A stretch of DNA of 64,000 nt from NCBI RefSeq assembly GCF_001625445.1, contig NZ_LWHG01000028.1:434001-498000 (forward strand). Direction: 5' to 3'. Shown here one piece after another: positions 33,150 to 42,119 of the stretch. The stretch comes from Haladaptatus sp. R4. Its GTDB lineage: Archaea; Halobacteriota; Halobacteria; Halobacteriales; Haladaptataceae. Every line of letters starts with the position of its first letter. The first letter of the stretch is position 1. The position numbers and the translations under genes are program-made. Under the pieces are notes generated by a model. It ran no database searches and was not told the origin of the DNA. It saw only the letters and a list, made by a program, of their open reading frames with translations.

Positions 33150-33743
33150 ATGCTCCGAAGACGGACCTTCCTCGTCGGCGTCGCTGGGGGAGGCGTGGCC
33201 CTGTCGGGGTGCACAGGCGTTCGCCACGATGGGAACGACCGGACGACGCGAACGGAATCGAGGCCGAACACCATGACGGAATTCAAAACGACCGCGTTCG
33301 AGGACGGCGGCCGCGTGCCGACCGAGTTCACCTGTAGCGGAAAGGACCGCTCGCCACCGCTCGAAATCTCGTCGGTCCCGAACGACACGGAATCGCTCGC
33401 CATCATCGTCGACGACCCCGACGCACCGAGCGGAATCTTCACCCACTGGTTGCTGTGGAACCTCCCGCCGAACACCCACCGGATCGGGGGCGGCGTTCCG
33501 GGATCGAAGACGGTCGATTCGCTCGGCGGGGCACGACAGGGGACGAACGGATTCGACGAAATCGGTTACCGCGGTCCCTGCCCGCCGAAGGGCGACGGCC
33601 CGCACACCTACCGATTCACGCTGTACCTGCTCGACGAGAAACTCGGACTCGACGCGGGTGCGAAACGCGACGTCCTATTGAACGCGATGGACGGGAAACG
33701 ACAGGGTAGCACCCGATTCACGGCGAAATTCGGACGGGGATAG
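33150..33743 (+). CDS. YbhB/YbcL-type PEBP family lipoprotein
   Basis: A 197-residue phosphatidylethanolamine-binding-protein-like protein. The N-terminus RRRTFLVGVAGGGVALSGC is a twin-arginine signal with lipobox, predicting a lipid-anchored surface protein. The PEBP fold motifs follow: DRSPPLEISSVPNDTESLAI, VDDPDAPSGIFTHWLLWNLP and YRGPCPPKGDGPHTYRFTLY. TTTTACC at 33121-33127 lies about 27 bases before the ATG, supporting a leaderless start at 33150. YbhB-type proteins bind small anionic ligands; the ligand here is unknown. Intact. Confidence 0.9.
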   Translation: MLRRRTFLVGVAGGGVALSGCTGVRHDGNDRTTRTESRPNTMTEFKTTAFEDGGRVPTEFTCSGKDRSPPLEISSVPNDTESLAIIVDDPDAPSGIFTHWLLWNLPPNTHRIGGGVPGSKTVDSLGGARQGTNGFDEIGYRGPCPPKGDGPHTYRFTLYLLDEKLGLDAGAKRDVLLNAMDGKRQGSTRFTAKFGRG

Positions 33744-33779
33744 TGAACTTATTTCGTCCCACGACGGTGACGACCAGTA

Positions 33780-34318
33780 ATGAACGATTTCTCTGTACGC
33801 CAAGAGCAGGCGACCGAGATCGATGAAATCAGCGACGTCGTCGCCGCGGCGTTCGGCCGCCGCGACGAGGCGGACATCGTTGCGGCACTCCGCGAGTCGT
33901 CCGAATTTCGTCCTGCGTTGTCGCTCGTCGCTCACCGTGACGACGAAATCGTCGGCCACGTCATGTTCACGGACGCCACGCTCGATGACGACGAAGAACG
34001 AGGGGCGCTCGTGCTCGCGCCGCTCGCCGTCGCGCCCGACCACCAGCGTTCGGGCGTCGGGAGCCGACTCGTCCGAATCGGCCTCGACGCGCCCGGACGG
34101 CGGGTGACGACCTCGTCTTTCTCCACGGAGATCCGAACTACTACGGACGGTTCGGATTCACGGCGGCCGTCGCCGCCGGGTTCGAGAATCCGCTCGACTC
34201 GTCCGACGAAGCGTTTCAGGTGTTCGACCTGGCGGGCGATGGGTCGGATGAAACCTCGGGGATTGCCACGGATGAAACCATAAGGACGCTTACCTATCCG
34301 GCTCCGCTCCGGGAGTGA
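33780..34318 (+). CDS. GNAT family N-acetyltransferase (frameshifted)
   Basis: A GNAT acetyltransferase similar to YhbS-type proteins. It begins MNDFSVRQEQATEIDEISDV and carries the acetyl-CoA loop LAPLAVAPDHQRSGVGSRLV. At about 34090 one G is missing; restoring it gives RIGLDAARTAGDDLVFLHG and the conserved DPNYYGRFGFTAAVAAGFEN, continuing to a TGA at 34318. Without it the frame stays open to 34283 but in nonsense sequence. The corrected length is about 179 residues. The break is probably a sequence error. It is a single gene between the PEBP and EthD genes. Confidence 0.8.
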
Positions 34319-34434
34319 AATCTCATTTCTCTTCTCGGTTCTCGGTTCCTGATTCCCGATTCCCCGTTCCCCATTCCCGATTTTCGGCCGCCAGTCGATA
34401 CAGCGAAGTTACCGGGGAAACGATTTCACATTCC

Positions 34435-34758
34435 ATGATAAAGATGGTCGATTTGCTGGTCCGCAAGGACGGCATGAGCCACGAGGAGTTCGAGGAGTAC
34501 TGGCTGGACGAACACTCCGAACTGGCGAAGGAACTCCCCAACGTCAAGAAGTACGTTACCTCCGTCTCGAAGGACCCCGAGAAGGCGGGCTACGACGGCG
34601 TCCTCGAACTCTACTTCGACTCGACGGCGGACATGAAGGCCGCGTTCGACTCCGAGAAGGGAAAGGAAGTCATGGCCGACGCCGCGGAGTTCATCGACAT
34701 GGAACAGGGTCCGACGCTCATCCTCGACGAGACGGTACAGTTGGACGAACTAAACTAG
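34435..34758 (+). CDS. EthD family small protein
   Basis: A 107-residue dimeric alpha-beta barrel protein of the EthD type. It starts MIKMVDLLVRKDGMSHEEFE and has EYWLDEHSELAKELPNVKKY, the characteristic EthD segment, then YDGVLELYFDSTADMKAAFD. The family includes a protein linked to ethyl tert-butyl ether use in bacteria, but most members have unknown roles, perhaps removing peroxides or small quinones. The ATG at 34435 is chosen because upstream residues are low-complexity from a pyrimidine-rich leader (TTCCTGATTCCCGATTCCCC-like). Intact. Confidence 0.87.
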   Translation: MIKMVDLLVRKDGMSHEEFEEYWLDEHSELAKELPNVKKYVTSVSKDPEKAGYDGVLELYFDSTADMKAAFDSEKGKEVMADAAEFIDMEQGPTLILDETVQLDELN

Positions 34759-34813
34759 TCGAACCAACGTAGTTCGGGGAAAGGGACACCCTTTTTCGTG
34801 TCGTAGCGAACGC

Positions 34814-35302
34814 ATGGAGATAGTCCGCCGTCAATCGTTCTCGTGGCGCGAAGTGCCTGCCCTGCTCGTGAGCATCGTCGTCTGTGAACTGGCGGGAATC
34901 GTTCCCTCGATACTGACCGCAACCTCGGTGGCGACGTGGTACACGACGCTTCAAAAACCCGGATTCACACCGCCGAGTTGGGTGTTCGGACCGTTGTGGA
35001 CGACGCTGTATCTCTTGATGGGAATCGCGCTCTATCTCGTCTGGCGACGAGGTGACAACCGATTCGCGCTGGGTGTTTTCGCCGTTCAACTCGTCCTGAA
35101 CGCGAGTTGGACGCTCGTCTTCTTCGGCATGCAGTGGCCCGCGGGAGGACTGGCCGTCATCCTCGCCCTGCTCGTCGCCATCGTCGCGACGATGGTCGCG
35201 TTCGCTCGCATCGACCGGCGGGCGGCCGCGCTGCTCGTCCCCTACCTCTGTTGGGTCAGCTTCGCCACCCTGCTGAACTACGAACTTTGGCGGCTGAACT
35301 GA
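34814..35302 (+). CDS. tspO: TspO/MBR family membrane protein
   Basis: A 162-residue five-helix membrane protein of the TspO/translocator family, which bind tetrapyrroles and cholesterol-like ligands. The family signature is present: TWYTTLQKPGFTPPSWVFGP followed by LWTTLYLLMGIALYLV, and NASWTLVFFGMQWPAGGLAV in the fourth helix. The last helix ends YLCWVSFATLLNYELWRLN, as in other TspO proteins. In bacteria TspO is connected with porphyrin levels and stress; a role with bacteriochlorophyll or haem is possible here but not shown. Intact and monocistronic. Confidence 0.92.
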   Translation: MEIVRRQSFSWREVPALLVSIVVCELAGIVPSILTATSVATWYTTLQKPGFTPPSWVFGPLWTTLYLLMGIALYLVWRRGDNRFALGVFAVQLVLNASWTLVFFGMQWPAGGLAVILALLVAIVATMVAFARIDRRAAALLVPYLCWVSFATLLNYELWRLN

Positions 35303-35362
35303 GCGAGGAGGGAGAAACCGGGAACGTCGGGGTTAAAAGTTCTCGGCCGCAAGGGAGGTGTA

Positions 35363-36400
35363 ATGAGCGAACAGAGCGAGTACAGCGAGGGAGACCTCCG
35401 AAACACCGGGATGGCTCTCAAACACGACCGGGAATGGGATTACGAACTCGAACGCATCATCGAAGCGGTCGAGGAGCGCGACGCCGAAAAAGTGGGACTG
35501 CAGTTCCCCGAGGGACTCAAACGCCGCGGCCCGCAGGTGGCCGACGACCTCCGCGAACTGCTCCCCGACGACGTGACGATTCTTCTCTCGGGGCAACCCT
35601 GTTACGGAGCCTGTGACCTGGACACCTACCTGATGAAGCGCACCGACGTGTTCGTCCACTTCGGCCACTCGCCGATGAAGAACACGGACAAGGTCATCTA
35701 CGTCCCGCTGTTCTCGAACGTGGACGTCTTCCCCATCATGGAGGAGTCGATGGAGGAACTCGAAGTCGGCGATATCGGCCTCGTCACGACCGCTCAGCAC
35801 ATGAACCAGTTCGAGCGGATGCGGGAATGGCTCGAAGAGCGCGGCTTCGACGTGCACACGCGGCGCGGCGACGACCGACTCACCCACGAGGGACAGGTTC
35901 TCGGCTGCAACTACGCCTCGGCGGACATCGACGCCGACCAAGTGCTGTACGTCGGCGGCGGGAAGTTCCACCCGCTCGGACTGGCGATGGAGCATCCCGA
36001 CAAGACGGTCGTCATCGCCGACCCCGTGAACAACGTCGTCACCGTGGCGGACACGGAAAAATTCCTCAAACAGCGCTACGGCGCGGTCCACCGCGCGATG
36101 GACGCCGAGAAGTGGGGCGTCATCTTCTGCACGAAAATCGGACAGGGTCGCTGGGACGTCGCACAGGACATCCTCGACGGGAACGAGAACGCCTACCTCA
36201 TCACGATGGACGAGGTGACGCCGGATAGGTTGAGAAACTTCGACATGGACGCCTTCGTCAACACCGGGTGCCCGCGCATCACCACCGACGACGGTCCGCG
36301 ATTCCACAAGCCCATGCTCACGCCCGGCGAGTACGAAATCGCCGTCGGCAACGAACCGTTAGATTCCCTCGAATTCGACACCTTCCACGGCACGTGGTAG
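35363..36400 (+). CDS. dph2: Dph2, diphthamide biosynthesis enzyme
   Basis: Dph2 is an unusual [4Fe-4S] enzyme that transfers the 3-amino-3-carboxypropyl group of SAM to a histidine of elongation factor 2, the first step of diphthamide synthesis. The 345-residue protein has the three widely spaced cluster cysteines at Cys80 (QPCYGAC), Cys182 (LGCNYAS) and Cys303 (TGCPRI). VGLQFPEGLKRRGPQVADDL and YVGGGKFHPLGLAMEHPDK match the family. No neighbouring diphthamide gene is present. The start MSEQSEYSEGDLRNTG is 60 bp after tspO. Complete. Confidence 0.95.
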   Translation: MSEQSEYSEGDLRNTGMALKHDREWDYELERIIEAVEERDAEKVGLQFPEGLKRRGPQVADDLRELLPDDVTILLSGQPCYGACDLDTYLMKRTDVFVHFGHSPMKNTDKVIYVPLFSNVDVFPIMEESMEELEVGDIGLVTTAQHMNQFERMREWLEERGFDVHTRRGDDRLTHEGQVLGCNYASADIDADQVLYVGGGKFHPLGLAMEHPDKTVVIADPVNNVVTVADTEKFLKQRYGAVHRAMDAEKWGVIFCTKIGQGRWDVAQDILDGNENAYLITMDEVTPDRLRNFDMDAFVNTGCPRITTDDGPRFHKPMLTPGEYEIAVGNEPLDSLEFDTFHGTW

Positions 36401-36542
36401 GAAAATATTTGTAGCGCTTTTCTCTCCTTTCTCGCCGCAACTCCGTCCAGGATATCTCTCCCTTCGTTTCGATGACACTCGAATTCTCGATTCGCGGACC
36501 GAACTCCCCGCTCTCATACTCGTCCAGTGCCGACCACAAAAG

Positions 36543-36570
36543 CGTTGCATTCCAAAGTCTTAATGCAACG
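36543..36570. promoter_or_regulatory. perfect 9-bp inverted repeat over the promoter of a winged-helix gene
   Basis: CGTTGCATT (36543-36551) and AATGCAACG (36562-36570) are perfect inverted arms separated by ten bases. The right arm overlaps the TATA-like CTTAATGC at 36560-36567, 23-30 bases before the ATG of the winged-helix gene at 36590. A dimeric repressor, likely the gene's own product, would be well placed here to block transcription. Confidence 0.65.
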
Positions 36571-36589
36571 GAAATGCGTACCATTTAGT

Positions 36590-37123
36590 ATGGTAGAAAA
36601 CACGGAATCTGCCGAAGCTGAAGAACAACCCATGACGGAGCAACCGCTGACCAGCGGCCACGTCGAACGAACCATCCTGAACCATATGGTCGGCGACGAC
36701 TCCGAACGCTCAACGCCGACGACCGTCGGCGGCGTGTTGGACGACATCGCGGCGGTCATCAGGCGAGGCGAATACGGCAACATCGGCCCGCGGACAGCCG
36801 AAAGCGGCACGGTCCGCCAATCGACCATCCGACGGACGTTCACGCAACTCCGCGAGAAAGGGCTCGTCCGGCGCGTCGAGGAACTCTCCGAGTCGGAACT
36901 ACGGGAGGATCGATTCGATTTGGGAACCTCAAATGGCGACCGCGCCGACCCGAACGCCTACTCCGAAACTTCGGACGACTCCCGCGTCACCGACTGGATT
37001 CTCACCGACAACGGCCGTCAGGAGGTCGAACGCCTCGACGCGCGCTACGCCGCCGAACTGGACGAACTCGCCGCGCGGTACGGCCGCCCGCGCGGCGAGA
37101 CAACCGATAGAATCGACGCGTAA
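36590..37123 (+). CDS. winged-helix DNA-binding protein, probable autoregulated repressor
   Basis: A 177-residue protein. After an acidic N-terminus (about 1-25) come TSGHVERTILNHMVGDDSER and a domain with DDIAAVIRRGEYGNIGPRT, then SGTVRQSTIRRTFTQLREKG (recognition helix type) and LVRRVEELSESEL. VTDWILTDNGRQEVERLDAR looks like a winged-helix wing and C-terminal helix for dimerisation, as in PadR-like proteins. The start at 36590 agrees with the TATA box and the palindrome over it, so it probably represses itself. The target genes beyond itself are unknown. Confidence 0.75.
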   Translation: MVENTESAEAEEQPMTEQPLTSGHVERTILNHMVGDDSERSTPTTVGGVLDDIAAVIRRGEYGNIGPRTAESGTVRQSTIRRTFTQLREKGLVRRVEELSESELREDRFDLGTSNGDRADPNAYSETSDDSRVTDWILTDNGRQEVERLDARYAAELDELAARYGRPRGETTDRIDA

Positions 37124-37228
37124 ATCCGGTTCCGTGTTTCGTGCTCTGATTCACTCCTTCGTCGTTCGTCAGAACTGCGTCGGAACGGGTTCTGACTGGG
37201 TCCAGTTCGCTACGCTCACTGAAACTGC

Positions 37229-37247
37229 GAAAAAGCGGAGCTTTTTC
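37229..37247 (+). terminator. perfect hairpin between convergent genes
   Basis: GAAAAAGC (37229-37236) and GCTTTTTC (37240-37247) form a perfect 8-bp stem around the loop GGA in the 143-bp gap between the winged-helix gene and the convergent hydrolase. The T-rich arm on each strand could stop transcription from either side. Confidence 0.5.
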
Positions 37248-37266
37248 TGGCTCTCCTTCGCTTCGC

Positions 37267-38184
37267 TCATCGAAACTCCCCAACGACCGCAGGCATACAC
37301 CCGTCGCCGGGTTCGTGATACGAGAAGTGGTCGGGGACGTAATCGACGTTGTGGTCCTCGTAGTTCTCCGGCGGCGTCCCTTCACATCCCGATTCCCCGA
37401 CGGCGGAGTCGAACTCGGCGGTTCCATAGGCCCACGTGAGCACCTGATCGTCGGATTTCCAGAAGTTGTCGAACTCGCCGACGACGTTGGCGATGGCGGG
37501 ACCGTACTCGCCGTCGACGGCCACCGATTCGTCGTCGGCGGCCCCGCCCAGCAGGGTCGCCGATTCGACGTAATCGCTGTAGCCGAGCGAGTCGAGCGCC
37601 CCGATGGTCGATGGGACGACCCGCCCGCCGAGCGAGTGGCCGATGAGGCGGACGCGAGCGCCGGTTCGGGCGCGGTAGTCGGTGATGAAGTTGGCGAGTT
37701 TCGCGCCGTTTCGCTCCGCGATGTCCGTCGCGGGCCACCACTGGTCGATGCGCGTGTCCGAGTCGTAACTGAACCCGATGACCGGATGGGTGTAGCCGTT
37801 GTTCCGGAGTGAGGTTTTGACTGTCTCGAAGTGGTCGGGCGCCTCGTCCGGCGCGACCAACCACCCGTGAACCGAGATGACGACTTCCTCCGGATTCGCG
37901 CTCCCGTAGCCCGGTATGTCCCCGACGGTGCTGTAATCCCACTTCGTGTGCCCGTCGGTCAACTCCTCCTCGTACAGCCAGTTGATGTCGAAATGACCGC
38001 GCGTCGTCGCGCGGGGGAAATCCGCGGGTCCGGTGATGTCCCCGTCGTCGCCTTCGAACCCGGCGGCGGTTCCGGTGACGCCGACCAGTCCGACCGCCGC
38101 CGCGGCCGTCCCTTTCAGCATGGTCCGACGGGTTATCTCGGTCGTTTCGGTCGCCTCTGAGTTTCTGTCGGTGTCGCGCGGCAT
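37267..38184 (-). CDS. Tat-exported alpha/beta-hydrolase (lipase-like)
   Basis: A 305-residue secreted hydrolase. The signal is EITRRTMLKGTAAAAVGLVG with a likely cleavage site near TAAG|FEG; there is no lipobox, so it is probably released or wall-bound. The mature part has VVISVHGWLVAPDEAPDHF (oxyanion), the lipase elbow LIGHSLGGRVVPS with catalytic Ser and the His in VPDHFSYHEP. It looks like a lipase or esterase with an extracellular substrate. The start at 38184 (MPRDTDRNSEAT) gives the normal Tat position; an upstream in-frame ATG is unlikely. It is divergent from the next gene by about 276 bp. Confidence 0.88.
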   Translation of the reverse strand: MPRDTDRNSEATETTEITRRTMLKGTAAAAVGLVGVTGTAAGFEGDDGDITGPADFPRATTRGHFDINWLYEEELTDGHTKWDYSTVGDIPGYGSANPEEVVISVHGWLVAPDEAPDHFETVKTSLRNNGYTHPVIGFSYDSDTRIDQWWPATDIAERNGAKLANFITDYRARTGARVRLIGHSLGGRVVPSTIGALDSLGYSDYVESATLLGGAADDESVAVDGEYGPAIANVVGEFDNFWKSDDQVLTWAYGTAEFDSAVGESGCEGTPPENYEDHNVDYVPDHFSYHEPGDGCMPAVVGEFR

Positions 38185-38460
38185 GAATTCATAGAGCCCA
38201 TTCCAGATATTAAATCTGTTGCAAAATTCGTTAGGGTTTCTGTTCGCGAGATCGAATACATCCATCCGAGCGGTTTCACGCGTCCTTACGCCCGATTCGA
38301 TATATCCGTCCCTCGTACTCGATGACCCGCGACTCCGACACGGAAATCGCCGTTCGGTTCACGTCGAGGGTGACCCGGCGAACAGCCGTTTGACCAACCG
38401 AGATTACTACTAGACATACACAAACCTTTTTGTATTCCCAGTAGGTATTGTGTGGTAACC

Positions 38461-38859
38461 ATGAGCGTAACTCGTCCATCCACGATCGAAACCGCAATCG
38501 AAGGCTGCCGACCCACCGACAAAACCCCGGTAACGCTCGAAGCGACTGCGCTTCCGTCCTCGCGCGACGACCTGCGCGACCTGCAAACGGAACTCGCCGC
38601 GAACGATTTCGTCCCGGCCGGTGTGACGGTCGAAGCCTGTTTCGACGCCGACTGCTCGTTCGCCACGCAGGACGAGGCCGACCGGATTCGGGAGTACATC
38701 CGAACCGCCGCGTTCATCGGCGCGGGTACCGTCACCGTCGAATTCGATACCGTCGAAGACGAGTCGAAAGTCCGCCCATCCCTCGCCGCGCTGAAGGAGC
38801 GTGCCCGCCGCGAAGGCGTCACGCTCGAACTGGACGGACCGCTGACGCTGAACGCCTGA
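38461..38859 (+). CDS. conserved haloarchaeal protein of unknown function
   Basis: A 132-residue acidic cytoplasmic protein starting MSVTRPSTIETAIEGCRPTD. It contains DLRDLQTELAANDFVPAGVT, VEACFDADCSFATQDEADRI and REYIRTAAFIGAGTVTVEFD, and ends RREGVTLELDGPLTLNA. The pair CFDADC is the only notable cysteine motif. CCTTTTTGTATTCC about 30 bases upstream is a likely TATA element. I do not recognise a family with confidence; I think homologues occur in many haloarchaea. It is followed 49 bp later by the methyltransferase gene. Confidence 0.75.
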   Translation: MSVTRPSTIETAIEGCRPTDKTPVTLEATALPSSRDDLRDLQTELAANDFVPAGVTVEACFDADCSFATQDEADRIREYIRTAAFIGAGTVTVEFDTVEDESKVRPSLAALKERARREGVTLELDGPLTLNA

Positions 38860-38908
38860 TCCGATCTAAAACCTGTCTCTTACGTCGTCCCACCGCGTCC
38901 ACCCGATC

Positions 38909-39538
38909 ATGGGAAAACGCGCGCTGGAACGACGTCTCTCTGCCGTCTCCACGTTCGACCAGCCACGCGTCGAGTTGGAGCAGTACCCGACACCCGCGGA
39001 CCTCGCGGCCCACCTCGTCCATCTCGCGGACATCCATCACGATATCGCGGGGAAAATCGTCCTCGACCTCGGAACCGGAACCGGAATGCTCGCCATCGGC
39101 GCGGCGACTCGTTTGCCAGCGCGCGTCGTCGGTCTCGACTGCGATCCGACCGCGTTGGCACAAGCGCGGGAGAACGAGCGTCGAGTCGAACCGTCCGCTT
39201 CCATCGACTGGCTACTGGGCGATGCGACCCGTGTACCGCTCTACACCGCCGAGTCCGACTCCCCCGTCACCGTCCTGATGAACCCACCGTTTGGGGCACA
39301 GGAAGGCAACGAACACGCTGACCGGGCATTTCTCGAAACGACCGCTGACATCGCGGACGTGTCCTACTCGATTCACAACGAGGGAAGTGTGGAGTTCGTC
39401 GAATCCTTCGCCGACGACGCCGACGCCGAAGTGACACACGCGTATCGTGCGGAACTGCCGCTCTCGCGGCAGTTCGAGTTCCAGCAACGGGAGCGGACGG
39501 TTCTCGACGCCGAGGTTTTCAGAATCGAGTGGCGTTAG
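38909..39538 (+). CDS. METTL5-type N6-adenine methyltransferase
   Basis: A 209-residue SAM-dependent methyltransferase. The SAM site is IVLDLGTGTGMLAIGAA (about 51-67), the second acidic residue is in VVGLDCDP, and the catalytic motif is MNPPFGAQ, the NPPF type of N6-adenine methylases. It starts MGKRALERRLSAVSTFDQPR with VELEQYPTPADLAAHLVH, as in METTL5/PRMT-like archaeal RNA methylases. Human METTL5 methylates 18S rRNA; an archaeal rRNA target is likely but not proven. Its stop overlaps the end of the convergent rhomboid gene by four bases. Intact. Confidence 0.9.
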   Translation: MGKRALERRLSAVSTFDQPRVELEQYPTPADLAAHLVHLADIHHDIAGKIVLDLGTGTGMLAIGAATRLPARVVGLDCDPTALAQARENERRVEPSASIDWLLGDATRVPLYTAESDSPVTVLMNPPFGAQEGNEHADRAFLETTADIADVSYSIHNEGSVEFVESFADDADAEVTHAYRAELPLSRQFEFQQRERTVLDAEVFRIEWR

Positions 39539-41174
39539 CCGCCGTACTGTTCCTTTTTGGCGACTTCGATGCGCGTATCGTTGACGGCGGCGATGACGTG
39601 GTTGTTCTTCTTCCGGGTGAACCTGATACCGTCGATGGTCACCGTCGAGTTTTTCCCCGGCATCGGTGCTGTGCCGACGGTGGAGTTGTTCTTCGACAAT
39701 CGCAGGACGAACCGCCCCTTCCGTGGGACGACCGACACGTTGTTCCCGGCGAGGATTGGGTTCGCCGTCACCGAGTCGGACGAGAAGACGTGCTTCCATC
39801 GCCCCTTCGGCGACCGAATCCACACCTGATACGCCGCACCGCCGCCGGTGACCGTCCATCCGGTGCGTCGCACCGTCACCGCTTTCGCCCACCCGACGCC
39901 GCCGACCCTGACCGTCGCCACACCGTCGTACGCGAGTTGCCCCTTCGACACCTCACGGGACCATATCTCCCGATCCGGGTTGATGACGATGACGCCGCTA
40001 GTGTTCACGTCTGTCGTCTCGCCGCCGACCGACACGTCGATGACGGACACCTTGCGGTTCGGCACGTTCTCGGCGTACGTCACGGTGTAATCCCCGACCG
40101 TCACACCCGTATCGAGGGCGTCCGCCCTGTTTCGATGGACCGTCGTGAGGTTCAACGGGGCGGCGACACCGGCCATGATGATGATCGGAATCAACAGCAG
40201 GACCGTTCCGACCTGTCGCGCGCTCGGCGAGAACGTCCGTTGGTCCGTCGTGCGGACCGCGACGGCGACCAGCGTCGCCAACGTGAGGACGAACAGGACG
40301 CCCAGCGCGCGAAAGAGGACGAACGTCTCCATGCCGCGATACCACCAGAGCGCCCACAACGACGATGAGACGAGAACGACGAACCCACCCGCCCACACTC
40401 GAAGCGCGCTCGGCCGAACGCCGCGCGACCGGAGGAGATAGACGCCCGCGACCGCGCCGAGGAAGAAACCCATCGTGTGACCCTGAATGGCGATGCCGTA
40501 CCACCACGGCCGGGAGAAACTCGTCGTCGCGTGTGCGATCGTTTGCGGGTCGTGAAACGCCGAATAGAGTGTCGAAACGACGGTCTGCACCGAGAGCGCG
40601 ATGACCGTTCCGAGCGGATAGCGGACCAGTGCGAACCCGACGAACGCGAAGAAAACGCCGGAGAAGCCGATGACGGGACCCCACGAGAAGATGCTGGTGA
40701 GGAGTCCGATGGCGACGACACCGAGCGGGAACAGGACGAACGCCCGGACCCACGGGTTCGTCCGCCACGAGGAAAACGACGTTTCGCCGTCGTTCGGCGG
40801 ATAGTGGCCGAAGTAGTACTCGGCCAGCGGCGCGACGGCCAGCGTGCTCGTCATGTTACCGAGCAAGTGGCTCGGTCCGACGTGAGAGAACGGTCCCGTC
40901 AGCATGCCGAGCGGGTAGAGATACGACCACGACGCGAACGCGACGGTTACGGGATTGTACCAGTGGTTCCAGCCGTCCTGTACGAACAGGTACACCGCGA
41001 TGACCCCCGAAACGCTGACGACCGTCCCCCACGGAATTCCGAAGAGAAACCGTTTCCGGAGCGTTCTCCCCCACCGTCCGCGCGGAGGTCCAATCCCCAG
41101 ACGACGACCATGGAAACCAACAGGCCGAGCAACAGGCCGAGTTGCATCGGCCACCCAGCGAACGGCGACACCAT
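39535..41174 (-). CDS. rhomboid family intramembrane serine protease (frameshifted near its N-terminus)
   Basis: A rhomboid protease with six or more membrane helices and an extracytoplasmic C-terminal domain of about 200 residues. It has PLGMLTGPFSHVGPSHLLGN (loop L1), GFSGVFFAFVGFAL with the catalytic Ser and GIAIQGHTMGFFLGA with the His. A C-run at 41068-41072 appears one base short: adding it joins the helix MQLGLLLGLLVSMVVVWGLD (minus-strand frame) to GRTLRKRFLFGIPWGTVVSV. Without it a different N-terminus, MADATRPVARP, would be read, which looks artificial. The start at 41174 (MVSPFAGW) is about 30 bases from TTTTATGG; 41201 is an alternative. Confidence 0.82.
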
Positions 41175-41286
41175 GTTCGGACCGTGTAACCGCGATACCA
41201 TAAAACGAACACGTCCGCGGTCGCCGCGACTACCGGCCGGTCGCGTCCGCGGAAAACGTTAGGTCGGTTCGTGAGAACATCGAGGT

Positions 41287-41664
41287 ATGACAACGACGCC
41301 GACAGAGGGCGAGACGAGGACTTTCTCGCGGACGTTCACGAACGAAGAGGTCGCCGCGTTCGCCGACCTCTCGGGTGACCGGGGACAGCATCACGTTGAA
41401 GGGGAGACGCCGATGGTCCACGGCCTGCTGACGGCGACGCTCCCCACGAAAATCGGCGGCGACATGGACTTCATCGCGCGGGAGATGACGTTCCAGTTTC
41501 GACGGCCGGTGTACGTCGGCGAGGAAATCACCTGCGAGACGACGGTCGAAGATGTCGTTTCGAGTCCGGAACGCCACGAGATGGTCGTCTCGTTCGCCTG
41601 TAAGAACGAGGACGACGAGGTCGTCCTCGCGGGCGACATCGACGGCGTTATCTTCAGAAATTAG
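41287..41664 (+). CDS. MaoC/hot-dog-fold dehydratase-like protein
   Basis: A 125-residue single hot-dog protein of the MaoC type. It has TFTNEEVAAFADLSGDRGQH (MaoC N-terminus; the usual hydratase motif is altered from TGDxNPxH to SGDRGQHH), PMVHGLLTATLPTKIGGDMD, the MaoC helix, and FQFRRPVYVGEEITCETTVE. The family hydrates enoyl-CoA or acts as thioesterases. The changed active-site motif retains an Asp and a His, so activity is uncertain. It is divergent from the rhomboid and overlaps the convergent next gene by four bases. Confidence 0.85.
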   Translation: MTTTPTEGETRTFSRTFTNEEVAAFADLSGDRGQHHVEGETPMVHGLLTATLPTKIGGDMDFIAREMTFQFRRPVYVGEEITCETTVEDVVSSPERHEMVVSFACKNEDDEVVLAGDIDGVIFRN

Positions 41665-42119
41665 AAGTCCGGCAAGTCGTCGGGCGCTTCGAACTCCGCT
41701 TCCCAGTCCACGTAGTTCTCCGCGAGGACGTCACAGACGACCTGTCCGAGTTCGGTCAGCGATGCGTTGATAGACGAGACGGCGTTCCACGAGTCGATGT
41801 CCGGGTGGATGTCCCTGACCTTCCAGTCCTCGGGGATGCCCGGCGCGTGGTAGCCAACGCGGTTCGCGAAGTCGTCCCAGAAGAAGTCGAACTCCGAAAA
41901 GAGGTCCAACTCCAGCGCGGTTTCGAACTCGCGTTCCTCCAGGTCGGTGTGTTCGGCCCACTGGTCGAACGATTCCTCCCACGCACCCTCGCGGAGGAAG
42001 TCTTCCAGTTCGTCGCGGTGGTAGTCCCGCTCGCCCGCGACCGACACGTCATCGTACTCCTGAACGTCCGTCTCGGCCTGAAGCGTCGGCGGATCAGGGG
42101 CAGGTACGTCGAGTCCCAT
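41661..42119 (-). CDS. conserved haloarchaeal acidic protein
   Basis: A 152-residue very acidic protein beginning MGLDVPAPDPPTLQAETDVQ. It is rich in aromatic and acidic residues (EDFLREGAWEESFDQWAEHT, ELDLFSEFDFFWDDFANRVG) with a helical C-terminal part (NASLTELGQVVCDVLAENYV) ending EFEAPDDLPDF. The many Trp and Phe positions suggest a folded helical protein rather than a disordered one. No known motif or membrane segment. I recall homologues in haloarchaea without a function. It overlaps the MaoC gene end by four bases. Confidence 0.72.
   Translation of the reverse strand: MGLDVPAPDPPTLQAETDVQEYDDVSVAGERDYHRDELEDFLREGAWEESFDQWAEHTDLEEREFETALELDLFSEFDFFWDDFANRVGYHAPGIPEDWKVRDIHPDIDSWNAVSSINASLTELGQVVCDVLAENYVDWEAEFEAPDDLPDF

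Noticed and set aside
38276-38417. Possible small minus-strand gene with segment VRRVTLDVNRTAISVSES and VIEYEGRIYRIGRKDA upstream of the tat hydrolase
   Set aside because: It is protein-like, but no start codon lies in the right frame; an ATG at 38417 is in another frame, so it would need a further frameshift. Too weak to list.
41075-41154. Alternative rhomboid N-terminus MADATRPVARPVGFHG
   Set aside because: It lacks a membrane helix and arises from reading another frame; the helix-containing frame with a TATA box fits the family better.
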